From assembly GCA_011317545.1 (NCBI GenBank), contig WUJK01000001.1, forward strand, positions 1,426,001 through 1,490,000: a stretch of 64,000 nt of DNA, in the 5' to 3' direction. Below, piece after piece: positions 32,995 to 46,680 of the stretch. The notes under the pieces were generated by a model. The model was not told the DNA's origin. It ran no database searches and saw only the letters and a list, made by a program, of their open reading frames with translations. The stretch's first letter is position 1. Each line of letters starts with the position of its first letter. The DNA comes from Coniella vitis (lineage: Eukaryota; Ascomycota; Sordariomycetes; Diaporthales; Schizoparmaceae). The position numbers were made by a program, and so were the translations under genes.

Positions 32995-33978
32995 TAATAT
33001 AAACGTTATTATTCGCTCTAAGTAAACTAGCGTAGCTCCTACTATTATACCTACCGCTACTACCCCCGCTATTACTATAGGCTCTATAGCTACTCCTATA
33101 ACGGTAATACCTATAGCTATAATTATAGCTACTCCTATTATACCCGCTGCTATTCCTACCGCCGCTATCCTCGCCCCTACCGCCGCTTAGTTCGATAAGG
33201 CTATTAATAAGCTTATTTAGAGCGTTATTACTACTAACCTATAGCTTTAACTTTATATTACCCTCCCCAAGGGTATTAGGGATATATAGTACCTACCCTA
33301 TATTATAAGGGCTTCTAAGAACCCCCTCTCCCTCTACCTTTATAATATTAATAAGTAGTACTTCCCCTACTTCTTTATAGCTTACTAATTACTATAGCCG
33401 GCGCCTATTATTTCCCCTATAAGACGAATAAGAAGGGTAAGAACTCCGGCTATTCTTATACCCCCCTTTATTAGACCGATAAAATATATATTATTATTAT
33501 TACTATAGTTAATTATTCCCTCGCTTATAATACTTCCGACCCTAGTATATACTACTCTTTCCTTATTTACGCCTTTCCGTACTTATATACTCTAGATACT
33601 CTCCGCCCTTAGGCTCTTACCGCTCTCGCTATACGCTATACCCGTAACTACCTACCTAAGTTAGGTAAAACTTAGGCTAGCTATAATAAGGTCCGGTTAT
33701 TAAATAATAAGTATACCCGTAGTATATATACCTATTACTCCTTCCCTACTTATATCCTACTAACTTTATATTAACGCTATAGCTATAAGCTCGTATATTA
33801 TTAAGCGGTAGCGTTAGAGGATATTACCGACCTATTAGCGAAGCTTATAAAGGGGGGTAGTAAGGGTAAGGGCTTAGTTTATACTAAAGTAAAGCGTAGC
33901 GTTAATAACGACCCTTATTTTAATAAAACTAAGGAGAGTAATTCTAATAGTAAAGAGGAGGTAAACGAGGATAAGTAG
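32995..33978 (+). pseudogene. Antisense ORF of element D1 (hypothetical protein)
   Basis: The ORF lies between pol and the 3' LTR on the strand opposite gag-pol. An Ala/Thr/Pro/Ile-rich N-terminal part (33030-33190) is followed by a more ordinary globular-looking stretch containing LAYNTSDPSIYYSF (33520-33560), YLPKLGKTQASYNKVRLLNN (33650-33710) and a Lys/Ser/Glu-rich C-terminus ending KEEVNEDK before TAG at 33976. D2 carries the same protein at 61503-62480. The family is unknown to me. RIP stops are frequent. Confidence 0.6.
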
Positions 33979-34080
33979 GTAGCTATATTAGCGCGCGTTT
34001 TATATATAGTTTTCTTTTTATCTATAGTATTTAATTTCCCCGCTCTTCTTTTCTATAACTTTAGGCTATTATAACTTATA

Positions 34081-37000
34081 GCGTTATTATAGCGTTATTC
34101 GAACTCCTTAAAAGTAACTATATCTTTAAATTCGGATAATAGCTATTAATCTAGCTAATCCTATCCGACCTATTTAACTAGGACTTTACGTTATAGCGTT
34201 TCGTCCGTTTTCGTATAGCCTTTATACGGCTTATTATATACTCTAATAATACTTTCTACCTAATATTCGGGTTCCTTCCCCTTTTTAACTATAATAGGGT
34301 TAGGCCGGTATTCTCTTTATACTTATAACGGGAGCGGGTTTTATATAGCTCGAATTAGGAGATCTATATAGAAATAAGGGTAAATACCCGGCGGGATATC
34401 TAATTCTACTATATAAGGGCTAACGATATACGTTACGGTATACTTCTCGTATAGCTAGGCTAACTTCTTTAAAGGGTAGTCGGTAGTAATATTTCGTAGG
34501 GAGAGCTAAACCTTATCGCCCTTAATAAGCCGCTCTATAATTATTTATAACTTATTCGTAGATTCTTCTATTCGTTACTATACGATTATTATTATAGCTT
34601 AAGCGAAAATAATTATATCTTTAAGCCGTTAGACGAAGTTCTCGGCTTAAACTCTAAACGCTTATACTAATAATATATTATACTCTACCTATTCGATTAG
34701 ATCTATATAATAGCTATATAGGATAAAAAATAGGCTAAGGCTAATTATATTAATATCCCTATTATTAATAGCTAGTTAAGCGCCGGGTAGGAGTATCGGC
34801 TAATCTAATTATATATATATAACGAACGCTCGGAAGTAGTTTATAACCTCTTAGTTTGCTCTTTCTATAGCTCTATCCGTCTATAAGTAGAAAGTAGTAT
34901 TTAGGTATTACTTTATCTTCGTAAGCTTATATAATCGGCGCTAAAACCCTCCTACCTAATTCGAGCCTCGGTTACTAACTATTACTTTAGGGAAATTATA
35001 AAACCGCTAATAATAGTATAAGAACCGCTCTACGTATACTTCCGCGTTTATACTATATATAGCTTCGAGTATAATAGCTTTCGTTAATCGGTCTATAATT
35101 ACTATTAAATAAGCCTCTCTTATATCGTCCTTATAGGGGAGGTCGATTATAAAATCTATAGATAACTCGCTCTATACCCGCTTAGGTATTAATAGGGGCT
35201 TAAAAGGCCCTTCCTCTAATATCTCTATACCGTCTTATATTTATAAACGTTATAATTTTATATAAACCGCCGAATACTATAGTATATACCTAGCTAAAAG
35301 TAGCCCCTTATTATTATCGTAATAATAATATCCCTCCCTAGGTAGCTAGATAGGGTAGAGTTATAAATACTCTATATTAGTTTAGTATATAGGGGTTCCT
35401 AATCCGGTAATTAGAGCTATTTACGGAACCTAAATAGTCCTTTCTTATTAATCGAGTACTCCGCTATAGATACCTTAATAGGCTTATTTTCGGATATTTA
35501 TAGGTAAAGGGGAAAAGAGCGTTTACCCCTACGGATTATACCTATAAGCTAGGAGTATACCTTACTATATAAGGTAGTATCGTTTTATAAGCGTTAGAGC
35601 TCCTCTTATATAAAAACCTCGCTACTTATTAGTAGTAGCTTATTATATATTATAACTTAGCTTATCTTTATTAATAGTAAAAGCTGGATTTATCTACCGG
35701 TAAAGCGTTCGTTAGATATATTATATAGTATATCCTACTCCCTCCTTAAGAGGGCGTTTAGATACTTACTAGCTACTCCCGTATAATAGACTAAATAATA
35801 TCGAAAACGAGCTATCGTCTCGGATTAGCGGACTTACCTCTCGGTAAAACGCTATAATATTATAAAATATTTAAGGTTCTTATAATCTAAGTAAATCGTA
35901 AATAATAGTATAATACCCTTAAGCTCCGTATCCTATATACTTAAGTAATTAATAATAGCTAATAATTCCTTATCGTAGATCTTATAATTATATTCTATAG
36001 GGCTTAAATAGTATAAGTAATATACTACCGGGCGGAGGATATTATACTCATCCCTCTAAGAGAGGTAGCCGCTTAACGAATAGCTAGAATAATCCGCCTT
36101 TAGTATTATCTCCTTATCCGGATCCTATTAAGCGAATATAGGCTTACTAATAAAGAAACGCTTTAGCTATTCGAATATAGCTTCTTCCTACTCCCTAAAC
36201 TTAAATAAGACCCCCTTCTTAGTTAAGGCTAGAAGGGGCTCTACGACTTCGGAATAATTAGTAATAAACTAATAATAAAAGTTTATAAATCCTAGGAAGT
36301 TATAAACTCCTTTAACCGTCTTCGGAGCCTCCTAATCGTATATAGCATATACCTTCTCGGGGTCTATATAAATCCCTACCCCTGCTTCGATAATAAAGCC
36401 TAGATACTTTATCTCGGTTACGCCGAATTCGTATTTAGCGATATCTAAATTTAGACCTATTACTTCGAGAGTATATAATACTAGCTTTACCTTTACTCGG
36501 TAGTCTTTAGCCGTACTATCGGTATATATTAGAATATTATCGATATAAGCTAAATAGAAGATATCTAGGTAGGGGCGTAGAGCGTTATTAATATAGCGTT
36601 AGAACGTTACGGGAGCGCCTATAAGTCCGAACGGGGTTATTAGCTATTCGAAGAAGCTATACCTTATACGAAAAGCGGTCTTCTATTCGTCTCCTTCCTT
36701 AATATAAAGCTTATAAAATACTACTTATATATTAAGCTTAGTAAAATATTTAGCGTTTATAATATTAGATAGGGTCTCTTTAATAAGGGGGAGTAGGTAG
36801 CGGTTAGCTTCCGAAATAGCGTTAAGCGTACGGTAGTTTATATAAAAACGGAGGCTGCCCCCTAGTTTCTTAATAAAGATTATAGGAGCTCCTATTAAGG
36901 AGCTACTAGCTCTAATATAGCCTATATCGAATAGCTCGGTAAGAGTCTTCCTTAGTACGATAAGTTCTTCTCTAGATATCCTATATAACGAGTCTTATAG

Positions 37001-37690
37001 GGCGTTTATAATAAACTTATCCGCCTTCTTATATAGCCGAATCTTATAGTCCGCTCCCTCTTTATATAGCGGTAGTATAGAAGCTATATCCTTATTAAAG
37101 AGGTTTCGGAATTTATAATACTTTAAGGGGAGTTTCTTATTAACCGAGGATTCTACTTTCGGTAATAGGGCTTTAATAATATCGGCTATTATAATACTAA
37201 AAAACGCTATTTAAGCGGTATTTAAGCGTTTTATACGCCGGACTTCGCTCTAAATAATAAGGGTATTAATAGATATATAGTTAAAGTTCTTAGGATTATA
37301 TCCTCGTTCCTAAACCTCTAATCCTCCTACTTATCTAATACTTAAGCGGTGCTTATAAGCTATATATATTACCCTCTCTCTTTCTGCTTAAGGTTTTCTT
37401 AAAACGAAGTTATATTAAAGGCGGAGGATTATATAGGCCTAAATACGATATAAATACCCGTCTAAGTCTATATTAAGGTAGGTTATATAGCGGATAATAG
37501 GCTATTTATACGATATTCTCTCCCTTAACGATTAATAAAGGGTTTTAAGCGGGATAGGTATATACGAAAGTCTTAACTTATATATAAGTATCTCGCTTAT
37601 AGTAAAATAGTAATTATAGCTAGAATTAATAAGTATTAGGATAAATAGAGTTAAATTATAGAATAGGTTTATTATAAAATAGTTTCTATT
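34081..37690 (-). pseudogene. D1 pol remnant (protease, RT, RNase H, integrase)
   Basis: The minus-strand counterpart of D2 pol at 57790-61400. The RT lies near 37050-36480 and includes a GGSLRFYI-like block and a YIDN catalytic box near 36540; RNase H is near 36200-35800; integrase is near 35200-34780; a chromodomain-like C-terminus is near 34300-34130. TAG/TAA codons fall at Gln/Trp positions throughout. Inactive. Confidence 0.75.
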
Positions 37691-37695
37691 TATCT

Positions 37696-38956
37696 AACGC
37701 TTTACTTCTTATAGGCTAAAGTCGAGACCTATAAGCTCCTATATACGATTCTATATAAGAGTAGCTAGTTTTCCTCCTATTCCTCGGTAATATCGTTAAG
37801 GTCGGTAAAGTTAGTATCGGCGATATTAATTTTCGTCTCCTATATAGCTCCTAAGCTAATAAGCGGGTATACGGGTAGGAAGGGGTAACGAGCGATTCTA
37901 TAGTTCGAATATCCGTACTTATAATAGAATCCCTACTCTTTCCTACGCCTAATCTCCGCCTAATTAACCTACCTTATACGCTATTTATTAGCCTATAGAG
38001 TATTAATACTAGTTATAGCCGTATCCCTATTGGGATCCGTATAAGGGTTTTACGGTTTTTATCCGTTTCCTCCTATTCGTTAGGTTATTCTAAAGCGTTA
38101 TACCGTAGCTTCGGATAAGTAGCTTAAGGGCGAAGTATAGCTATTATCTCGGATAGTAATATAGCTTTCCAGCTTAGCCGAGATATAGAATACTTTCTTT
38201 ATCTAATCGTTATATATCGACGGTATTTCTATACTAATAAGCTATATATATAATACGCTATTAATAGCGCCCTTTAGGTATATTAACTTAGCTAAGTCCG
38301 GCTATTCTATACCGCCGGAGTTTATTAGTAACTTCTCCTATTAAGAGAAAAAGTTAAGGAAGGGTTAGCCTTTCTTCTAGGTAAAGCTCCGGAGCCTCTA
38401 AGAAATAGTAATAACGTAGTTCTTATTATAGTATCGGTAGCGGAGCTATTATAGGAATAAGGAGGGTTTCTAAAGGCTATACTCTCTTCTTACGATATAA
38501 TAGCTCCTCGCTATAACCTTTATATCTCCCTCTAGGTATTTATAGATTTCTTAGAACTTATCTATATAATTCCCGATAAAGTAGGTATTTCGGACGAGTT
38601 TATACCTTATAATATACTCCTAAGCTAGGAATTAAATATATATACCCTTAAAGTTCGCTAGCTAAGAAAGGGGCTTACGTTTAGGTACGATTATACTCTC
38701 TAGGGCCTTATCTACGTTAATATTAGCGTTTTCTATATCTTAGGAGGTAGGGGTATAGGTATCTTCTAGTTTATTAAGTGCCGGATTAGGGTATTCGGCC
38801 GCTAAATTACTAATACTTACTAATAGCTCCTATAATAATAAGCTACGGGATTATTCGATTTATATAAATTATACTATAAGCGCTTCTAGGTTTTATACGC
38901 TATCTTCGCGCTACTATTATATTACTCCTTTAATAATATACCGCTACTCTTCTATT
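37696..38956 (-). pseudogene. D1 gag remnant
   Basis: The counterpart of D2 gag (56525-57785). A zinc knuckle of the CYRCG...C type is present near 37880-37930 with Cys partly changed to Tyr. The start region lies near 38950. Heavily damaged. Confidence 0.65.
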
Positions 38957-39131
38957 ATTTAAGTAACTATTTATTATATAGTTATTATTATATTATTATT
39001 ATCGTTATTCGCTTAGGTAGGGAGTTACCCGAATTACTTATTATAGGGGTACGATATCCTAAACCTATACGCTAAATAAGTATATAAATACCGTTAGATA
39101 TATAGGGTAGGTAGAAAAGAAGTTAGTTAAA

Positions 39132-39466
39132 TATAAATAGGTATTAAGAGAGCGTTCGTAGTTTTAATCCTAATTTCTATTATTAATTAACTTAAGGAGA
39201 GAAGTAAGAGTAGTATCTATATAGCGGCGCGAGAGCTGCTCTTAAGTAGCTCTTACGTTTAAAATCCACCCGTAGATAGAGTTTTCTATAGGTTTACCGT
39301 CGATACGGGTCCTATTACCGATAGTTTTTTATACGGCTTATAAGCTGCTCGGAAGATGCTCTTATTTAGCGCTTATATAATGCTAGTCTCTAGACGAGAA
39401 GGGAATATACTAACTAAGGCTTCGTACCCTGGTGTGCCGAAGCCGTGCATTTACCCGTAGGCCTGT
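39132..39466 (-). repeat. 5' LTR of D1, cut by E1
   Basis: 335 bp of the 339-bp LTR; the last four bases (AATA) lie at 47156-47159 after E1. The stretch 39420-39466 retains CpA/TpG better than its partner at 32500-32549. Confidence 0.85.
39462..39466. repeat. Left target-site duplication of E1 (CCTGT)
   Basis: CCTGT before E1 and CCTAT after it (47151-47155). The single difference is TG to TA, a RIP change made after insertion. Confidence 0.8.
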
Positions 39467-39936
39467 TATTATAACCTATGAACATATAGGTTATAGGAAC
39501 AGGCCAGCGCAACTATATACCAGCAAATCGGAACCTTAACGGACCGATAGGGATCTCTTATATAAGGATATCTGGATACTTATAATAATATAATTAGGGT
39601 TAGGGTCCTAATAGTTATACGATCGATAGAATCGATATCGACTGCATCGACTAGTATACTATAGATCGATAGGATCGATATCGATTATATCGACTTACTA
39701 AGATAATAGAAGGATATAAGGATAGGAGTTTACGGCTTAATATTAAATAGTTTCCTTATAATCTTTAGTTATAAATCTAAGTATTATTTTATATAATAGG
39801 GTAATCCCTCTTAATTACTTATAATACTTAATATTACTCGATAATATATAAAGACTTAAAGGTAATACTTCCCTACCTACTAATATATAACTTATAGGTA
39901 CTTCCAGAATCCGGGATTTAGGTAAGGATTATTATA
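39467..39936 (+). repeat. 5' LTR of E1 (470 bp)
   Basis: TATTATAACC to GGATTATTATA. It contains TTAGGGTTAGGGT near 39594-39606 and a 43-bp-period duplication rich in ATCGAT (39621-39694). It differs from the 3' LTR mainly by transitions. Confidence 0.9.
39621..39694. repeat. Tandem duplication with ATCGAT palindromes in the E1 LTR
   Basis: Two units beginning GATCGATA(G)ATCGATATCGA at 39621 and 39664. Both are present in the 3' LTR as well (46834 onward). Confidence 0.75.
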
Positions 39937-40049
39937 TTTTTATAACTCTTATTTAGGACGGTTTATATATACCTCTTAAGTAATATTAAGTATAATAATA
40001 GCTCCTTAAACTCCTACCTTATCTACCTTAGGAGAAGGATATCGCTAGG

Positions 40050-43000
40050 TTATAACTTAGGAAGATATAATATACTAATTAATCGAACTTATCTAATAAC
40101 TCGCTATACTCCGGTAGAACTAAGAGTAATAGAATTATATTATCTATAGGTAGGCCTAATAGCTCGAATAATACTAAGCTACGGCCGCTATACCCCTAGT
40201 ACCTATTATTTAAAATACTAGTAACGGCTATAAGATAGATAAACCTATTATATATAACGGCAATTAGAAAACGCTTTAAGGATTCCTTACGTATTATAAG
40301 GCGTACTTCCTATATAATATAGTATAATTTATTACTAAACCCGATAAAGTTATCCTAGCCGGTATATAACTCGAAAAGGATACGCTTATCTAGTACGAAC
40401 CCTTACTTTATAACTATATTAAATACCTAGGTAACCTCGATTAACGTAAGATAACTACTAAGAATATATTCGACTTATTCGTAGGATTCGAATATATCCT
40501 TAAGGAAATATTCGGTAACCCTAACGAAGAACGGATTATAGTATAATAACTTATAGAACTTAAGCAGAATAAGTCTGCTTTAGCCTATATAATCCGCTTT
40601 AAGTAACTCTTAATACGCCTCCCTTAGGAAGATAAGAACCTTATAAAATACTATTATAAAGGACTTAAAGATAAGGTTAAAGACGAAATCTCTAAGTAAG
40701 ATTAGCTTAAAGACTTTATAATATTTAGTAATAATATTATCCGTATCGATAACCGTCTCTACGAAAGATATATAGAGAAAAGTAAGAAAGAAGGAAGCTA
40801 TACTATATAGAGGAATTACGCTAATATAGGACGGCGGATTTAATAGATAACTAACCGTAGCTTCTAGTAGTAAGGTATAGTAGTTAGCGGTACTATATAT
40901 ATAGGACCTATAAAGCTCGATATAGCTTAGCGTAAACTTATAAGTAAGGAATACTTTAATTATAATAGGATAGGCTACTTCGTACGAGAATACCGATAAC
41001 CTAAGAAACCTAGAGAATTTAAGAAAATCCCCGAAGGATAATAAGCTAATATTATAATACGCGAGATTATAAACTCTACTCCTAGCTAAAATTAGCTTTT
41101 AGAATAAGTATCGGATAATCCCGATTATAGACTCCTTAACTAAACCTTCTATTATAAGGATAATTATATAACGTACCTCTTAGTAAAGTAAGGCTTAGGA
41201 TAGTTCCCTTAGAAACCTTATAAGGAATAATAAATTATAGTTACCTAGAGGACGCCTCTCCTAACGGATAACGATCTATTCGAAAAACTAGTAATAGAAT
41301 AATAAGCCTAGCTTATTAGGGAATACCCCTATTAGCGCGATATAGAAGGATACGAACCGCCTAACGAAACGAGTATTTTATAAAGCGATATTACGGAAAT
41401 CATAGAGTAATAGGAAATGCTTAGTATTAGATAAAATACTAACGCCTAAACTATTAATAAAGGAACGAGCTTAGAATTAGAAAGCTCTATAAATAAAGAT
41501 ACCGATAAAGGAGATATATATATATTACCTTATCCGCGGTATTATACTTAGAGAACTATTCCGAATAATATCTTATTAAAACGAAACCCCCCTTATATAA
41601 GAAGATATACGAATTAATTATCTCTATAAAAAGTATTATTAGATTATATAATTTACCTATATTACTTATAATTATAGATAATACTTTAAATATAAGGTAA
41701 CTAACGAATAGTTCCCTATACGCGAAATAGGGTATAATATTATCGCTTATAACGACGATAATAGCGATTATTATAAAGTACTTAGAATAAGGGGAAACTA
41801 CGCTAGTATTAGCCTTATATATAATACCCCCTACGGATATACTATACGATAAGTAAAATAATACTAATATATAATACCCTAGTATATACCTTACGTATAA
41901 GAAAAAGCGCTCGATTAGTATAGAATACGTAACTAGAAATAAAGGGAAAAGCTCGTAAGGCCCGTATATATAGAACCTATATACTATAGCTTCTATAAGC
42001 GCGCCGATTATATAGAATACCTAACGGATAAAGCGTATACCTATTATAACCTTAAGGATAATTAGCCCGGAGTATAGACTCCTTATACCGAAGAAGAAAA
42101 TTAAGTACGCTTATAGCGATAGGCCGTAGTATATATACGATACGGAATATAATAAGCTAAAAAACTAGCTTAGATAATAGCCCTTAGAGTATAGTAAGAA
42201 TAGTAGAACCTAAAAGGTAAGGATCGCTTATAAGGGATAATAAGCGATTAGAACTTATAGTAAAGTCCCTTTATATAATAGATAGCTCGATATACGAATA
42301 TTTAAAAATCGTAGTATAAATTAATAATAAAAACTATATAGTATTCCTAGATAGCGGAGTATAAGGAAACTTTATATCCCTAAGTATTATTAATAAAGAA
42401 CGGATACCTTAGAAGAAGAAGATAGAATCCTATAAACTTAGTACCGTAGAAGGTATAGAAGTCGCTTATAGCTAAGGTATTATCGATATAGAATCTAATT
42501 AATTATTAGTTATAATCTACGGATATATAATACTAATAAACTTCGATATTACGGATACCGTATAATACGAGTTAATTTTAGGTATATTATAGTTAAGAAA
42601 GGAAAATCCTTGAATCGATTAGACTAATAGCTATATTTTATAGGATAAAGCGGATACCTAAGAAACGGTTATAATTAAAGGTATAGGATCGGATTTAGTT
42701 ACTAAGCGATACCTAGATAATAGGGGCTTAAACGAATTTATATATACCTCTAAATCGAGAAGAGCTAAAACGATAGCTACCCTAGGATATAATAAACCTT
42801 AATAGCTTATAGAGAAGGATTTAGTAATAGTTAGTACCTAATAGAATAAGGGATACGGTAGATTAGGATACGATATAATAGGATTCTATAGATAATAGGA
42901 TATATTATTACGATAAGTTTAAGAAGGAACTAAGTATATATAACGATATCTCCTTATAATAGTAACTATATAAGACGAAGATATATTTAAAGACCTCTCC

Positions 43001-45760
43001 GGTATACTAGAAGAATATCGGAAGTTTATAAAACTATTTTAAGGAAAATTCGATAACGGCCTACTAGAGTACGGCCTATACGATTATAAGATTCTACTTA
43101 AAGAAGGAGAATAACTAAAGTTCTTTCCTATCTACGGATTAGATAAGGATAAACTTAAAGTACTTAGAGAATATATCGACGAAAATCTTAAGAAAGGCTA
43201 TATTAGACCCTTATATTTACTAGTAGGATACCTAATCTTATTTATACTAAAGAAAAACGGTAAGCTATAACTATACGTTAACTATCGGTAACTTAACGAT
43301 ATTACTATTAAGAATCGGTACCCTTTACCTCTCTTTAAAGAACTTAGAGATAGACTTAGAGAAGCCTAATAGTTTATAGCCCTCGACCTTAAGGAAGGAT
43401 ATATATATATTCGTATTAAACCCGGAGAAGAATAGAAAATAGGGTTTAGAATACGCTACGGATATTTCGAATATCTTATTATACTATTCGGACTTACTAA
43501 CGCCCCTATATTATTCTAAGAAATAATAAACTTTATCTTATATAAGCACTTCGATTATTTTATAATCGCCTATCTAGATAATATCCTTATTTACTTAAAG
43601 ATATTCGAGGAATACTAGAAGTATATTATAATAATCCTATAAATCCTCTAAGATAATAAGATTTTAGTAAAACCTATTAAATATAACTGGAATACTTAAG
43701 AAGTTAACTACCTCGGATATACTATTATACTAGGGTATATACGAATATAGAAAGATAAAGTATAAGTAGTTAGGGATTAGCCTATACCTTAGAACGTTAA
43801 GGACGTTAGAGCCTTCTTAAGCTATATTAACTTTTACCGATAATTTATTAAGAACTATAATAGTATTATAATACTATTTATAGAACTTACGAAAAAGGAT
43901 ATTACCTTTAATTAGAATAAATAGGTATAGAAAGCCTTTAATATAATTAAGGATATAGTTATATTAAAACTAATCCTAATCGAAGTAGACTAAGATAAAG
44001 TTTTCGAAATCGAGATAAATATATTAGATTATATACTCGGTAGATAACTCGGATAATAAGACGATAAAGGACGATTACGGATAATTAGTAACTTTAGTAA
44101 GAAGCTAAACGGATTAGAACTTAATTACGGAACGCCCGATTAGGAACTTATAATAATAGTAGAAGCCTTTAGGGAATAGCGATACTATCTTATCGGCGCG
44201 AAATAATAAATTCTTATATATACGGATTATAAGAACCTTTAGGTATTTACCTTAATAAAGTAGCTTAATAAACGATAAGTTAGATAATACGAATTTCTAT
44301 TAGAATTCGACTTTAAGATTATCTACTATAAAGGTAAAGAAAACGAATAAATAGACGCTCTTAGTAAACGGTTAAACTATAAGGATAGTAATAGTAAAGA
44401 CTAAAATATTATAGTAATCTTTAAGGAAGATTTAGACGGTAACCTTATTATACTATCTATTACTAAGGAACTTAACGTAATACTATATATCGAAGGAGAA
44501 ATACCTAACCTCGATAGTATAATAATATTAGAGTAAAACGATTATATTAGAAATATCTATAGTATACCTATATATAAATACTAAGGAATTAGAGCAACCT
44601 ATAAAAGGATCTAATACTATTAAAATCTATTAAACCTTAAGAAACGAGTTATAAATATTATTAATAACTACGATATATATAAACGGAATAAGATAGAACG
44701 ATATAAACCTTACGGACTACTATAACCTCTACTAATACCTATAACTATTTAGTTATCTATTAGTCTAGACTTTATTATTAAGCTATCTTTCTTACGAGAA
44801 CCCTTAACTTAGGTATAATACGATAGTATCCTAGTAGTAGTTTATAGATTAAATAAGTATATATACTTCCTACTATATAAAGAAAGTAGTACCGTAGAAG
44901 AACTCGTATATATATTCCTCCGTATTATTATCGCTAACTATAGAATACCTTAGGAAATTATATTAGATAGAGATAGAAAATTCGTATTAAAATTCTGGAT
45001 TTTACTTACTAAATACCTCGGAACAATATAACGTATATCTACGGCATTTTATTCTTAGATAGACGGATAAATAGAATATACTAACTAAATTATAGAATAA
45101 TATCTATAATACTATATTAACTACGAATAAGATAATTAGGTCGAACTTTTGCTAACTATATAGTTCGCTTATAATAGTATAGATATAACGAGTATAGGAA
45201 AATTACTATTCTTCCTATTCTATAGATATAACCCTACGGTATATTACGAAATACTATTAGGTGGAAATGCAGAAATAGTAGACTAATACGCTAGAAGAAT
45301 TAAGTAATTATATAAAGATACTCGATATATACTTTAAGACGTTAAAGAATAAATAACGAAATACGCTAATTAGAAAAGGATTAAGGGATTAATTCTATAG
45401 AAGGGAGATAAAATCTACCTTAACTATAAAAATATTAAAACTACTAGACCTAGCGATAAACTCGATTATAAAAAACTCGGATCTTATAAAATTATACGAT
45501 AGATTTTACTAGTTAACTATAAATTGGAAATCCTATATATACGCCTATACCCAATCTTCTATATTTTACTTCTAGACCTAGTATTAATAGACGTAGAACT
45601 CTCGTATAATATAGATATTATCGAACTAGAATAAGTATAATACGAAGTTAAATAGATTCTCGACTTACGTAAACGCGGACGCGGAAAATAATACCTTATC
45701 TAATAGAAAAATTACGATAATTCGGAAAATACTTAAGAACTACTAAAGAATATATACCTA
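40050..45760 (+). pseudogene. E1 gag-pol remnant (gag, protease, RT, RNase H, integrase, chromodomain)
   Basis: Gag capsid motifs run from 40230 (KPIIYNGN, GFLTYYKAYF) to 40690 (YYKGLKDKVKDE), followed by a knuckle whose Cys are now Tyr near 40945-40995. The protease has LDSG at 42347-42358. The RT has NYRQLNDITIKNRYPLPL near 43280-43330, the FGLTNAP motif near 43488-43510 and the catalytic box YLDN at 43571-43582 (expected YLDD). RNase H follows (IYTDYKNL near 44217), then integrase (SLDFI near 44765, then a KYLGT/YSQIDGQIEYTN region near 45005-45085). A chromodomain lies at 45641-45740, with YEVKQILDLRKRGRGK and YLI-W/Q-K-YD. Gln and Trp codons are widely TAG/TAA. Confidence 0.85.
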
Positions 45761-45813
45761 GACCTTATTAAAGAATACGAAAAACAAAAGTTATTATAGC
45801 CTTAGATAGAGAA

Positions 45814-45885
45814 GGTATTATAGGGAATCGAACCCCGGACCTCTTAGTAAGAAACTAGGAACTCTAACTATTAAGCTATAAGACT
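45814..45885 (-). tRNA. tRNA-like sequence carried by chromovirus E1
   Basis: The second copy of the 72-base cloverleaf at 14293-14364, with the same perfect B box (GGTTCGATTCC) and the same anticodon loop TTTCTTA. The anticodon stem pairs less well (CCTAG with CTAAG). The T-stem is better preserved (CGGGG/CCCTA). The Pol III terminator run is broken (TTCTC). It lies between the pol end and the stop of the antisense ORF and points the same way as that ORF. It may be a pseudo-tRNA-Arg(TCT). Confidence 0.6.
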
Positions 45886-45964
45886 ACTTATATCTTTAAC
45901 TATAATAATTATCTATAGAAATAACTAGACCCCTTATTAAGGACTATTAATAGTAAACTCTAAA

Positions 45965-46640
45965 GAATTAAAGTTATAAACTAGAAGCCCTAATACCCTA
46001 TAAATTACTAATAAGGAAATTAGACGGAGATAACGGAGAAAACCTAGACTAATTAAAATCCTCTAATACGGTAATTATAAAACCCTTAGGTAACGGGCCT
46101 TCCGGAACGGTCGGCTCTGTAGAATAATATTTAGCCTTAGCGGCTAAACGCTCCTTCTCTATCTCCTTACGCTCTATACGATCTAGGTCCTCTAAATTCG
46201 ATAAACTATAACGAATAGTATACGCTATCCGCTCTTACTATATCTTCTTCTACCTATATAAACGTATTAGTTTATCTTCTAGCTCCTTAATCTTATCCTC
46301 TAACTTTTAATATTATAAAGAGATATATAAAAGGTCGGCAGAATTAGTCGTCTCTAAAATATCGTAATAAGGAAGCTTTAAATATATATACTTAGTATAG
46401 CGAGAAGAATCGCTAGGGGAAACTTAATAAGAAGTCTTACCCTTAGAATCGTAGTAAAAGTAAGGATATATCTCGAAGGCGTTCGAAAGAATAATTAAGT
46501 ATAAGGATAACTTCTATTTAATAGAATTAGACCTTAGATTTAACGAACGAGGTTTTATTATACGAGAAGACGATAATATAACGAATTAGGAAAGTATAAT
46601 CCGAAGTAAGAATATTAGGCAGGATTACTTACGGAAATAT
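45965..46640 (-). pseudogene. Antisense ORF of chromovirus E1 (coiled-coil hypothetical protein)
   Basis: About 225 codons antisense to gag-pol. The N-terminal part is Arg/Ser-rich (IIKPRSLNLRSNSIK). The middle reads AFEIYPYFYYDSKGKTSY and YDILETTNSADLLYISL. A coiled-coil-like heptad stretch follows (KLEDKIKELEDKLIRLY, then DLDRIERKEIEKERLAAKAK), and the C-terminus is VPEGPLPKGF, TVLEDFN, SPLSPSNFLISNL. TAG/TAA occur at Gln positions. The same protein in the same frame is present at 13590-14207. I know no function; a coiled-coil protein could bind a structural partner such as Gag or integrase, but that is a guess. Confidence 0.65.
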
Positions 46641-46680
46641 TATAGGTCTTTAGGGATAAAGACTAATAGAAGGGAGATAA

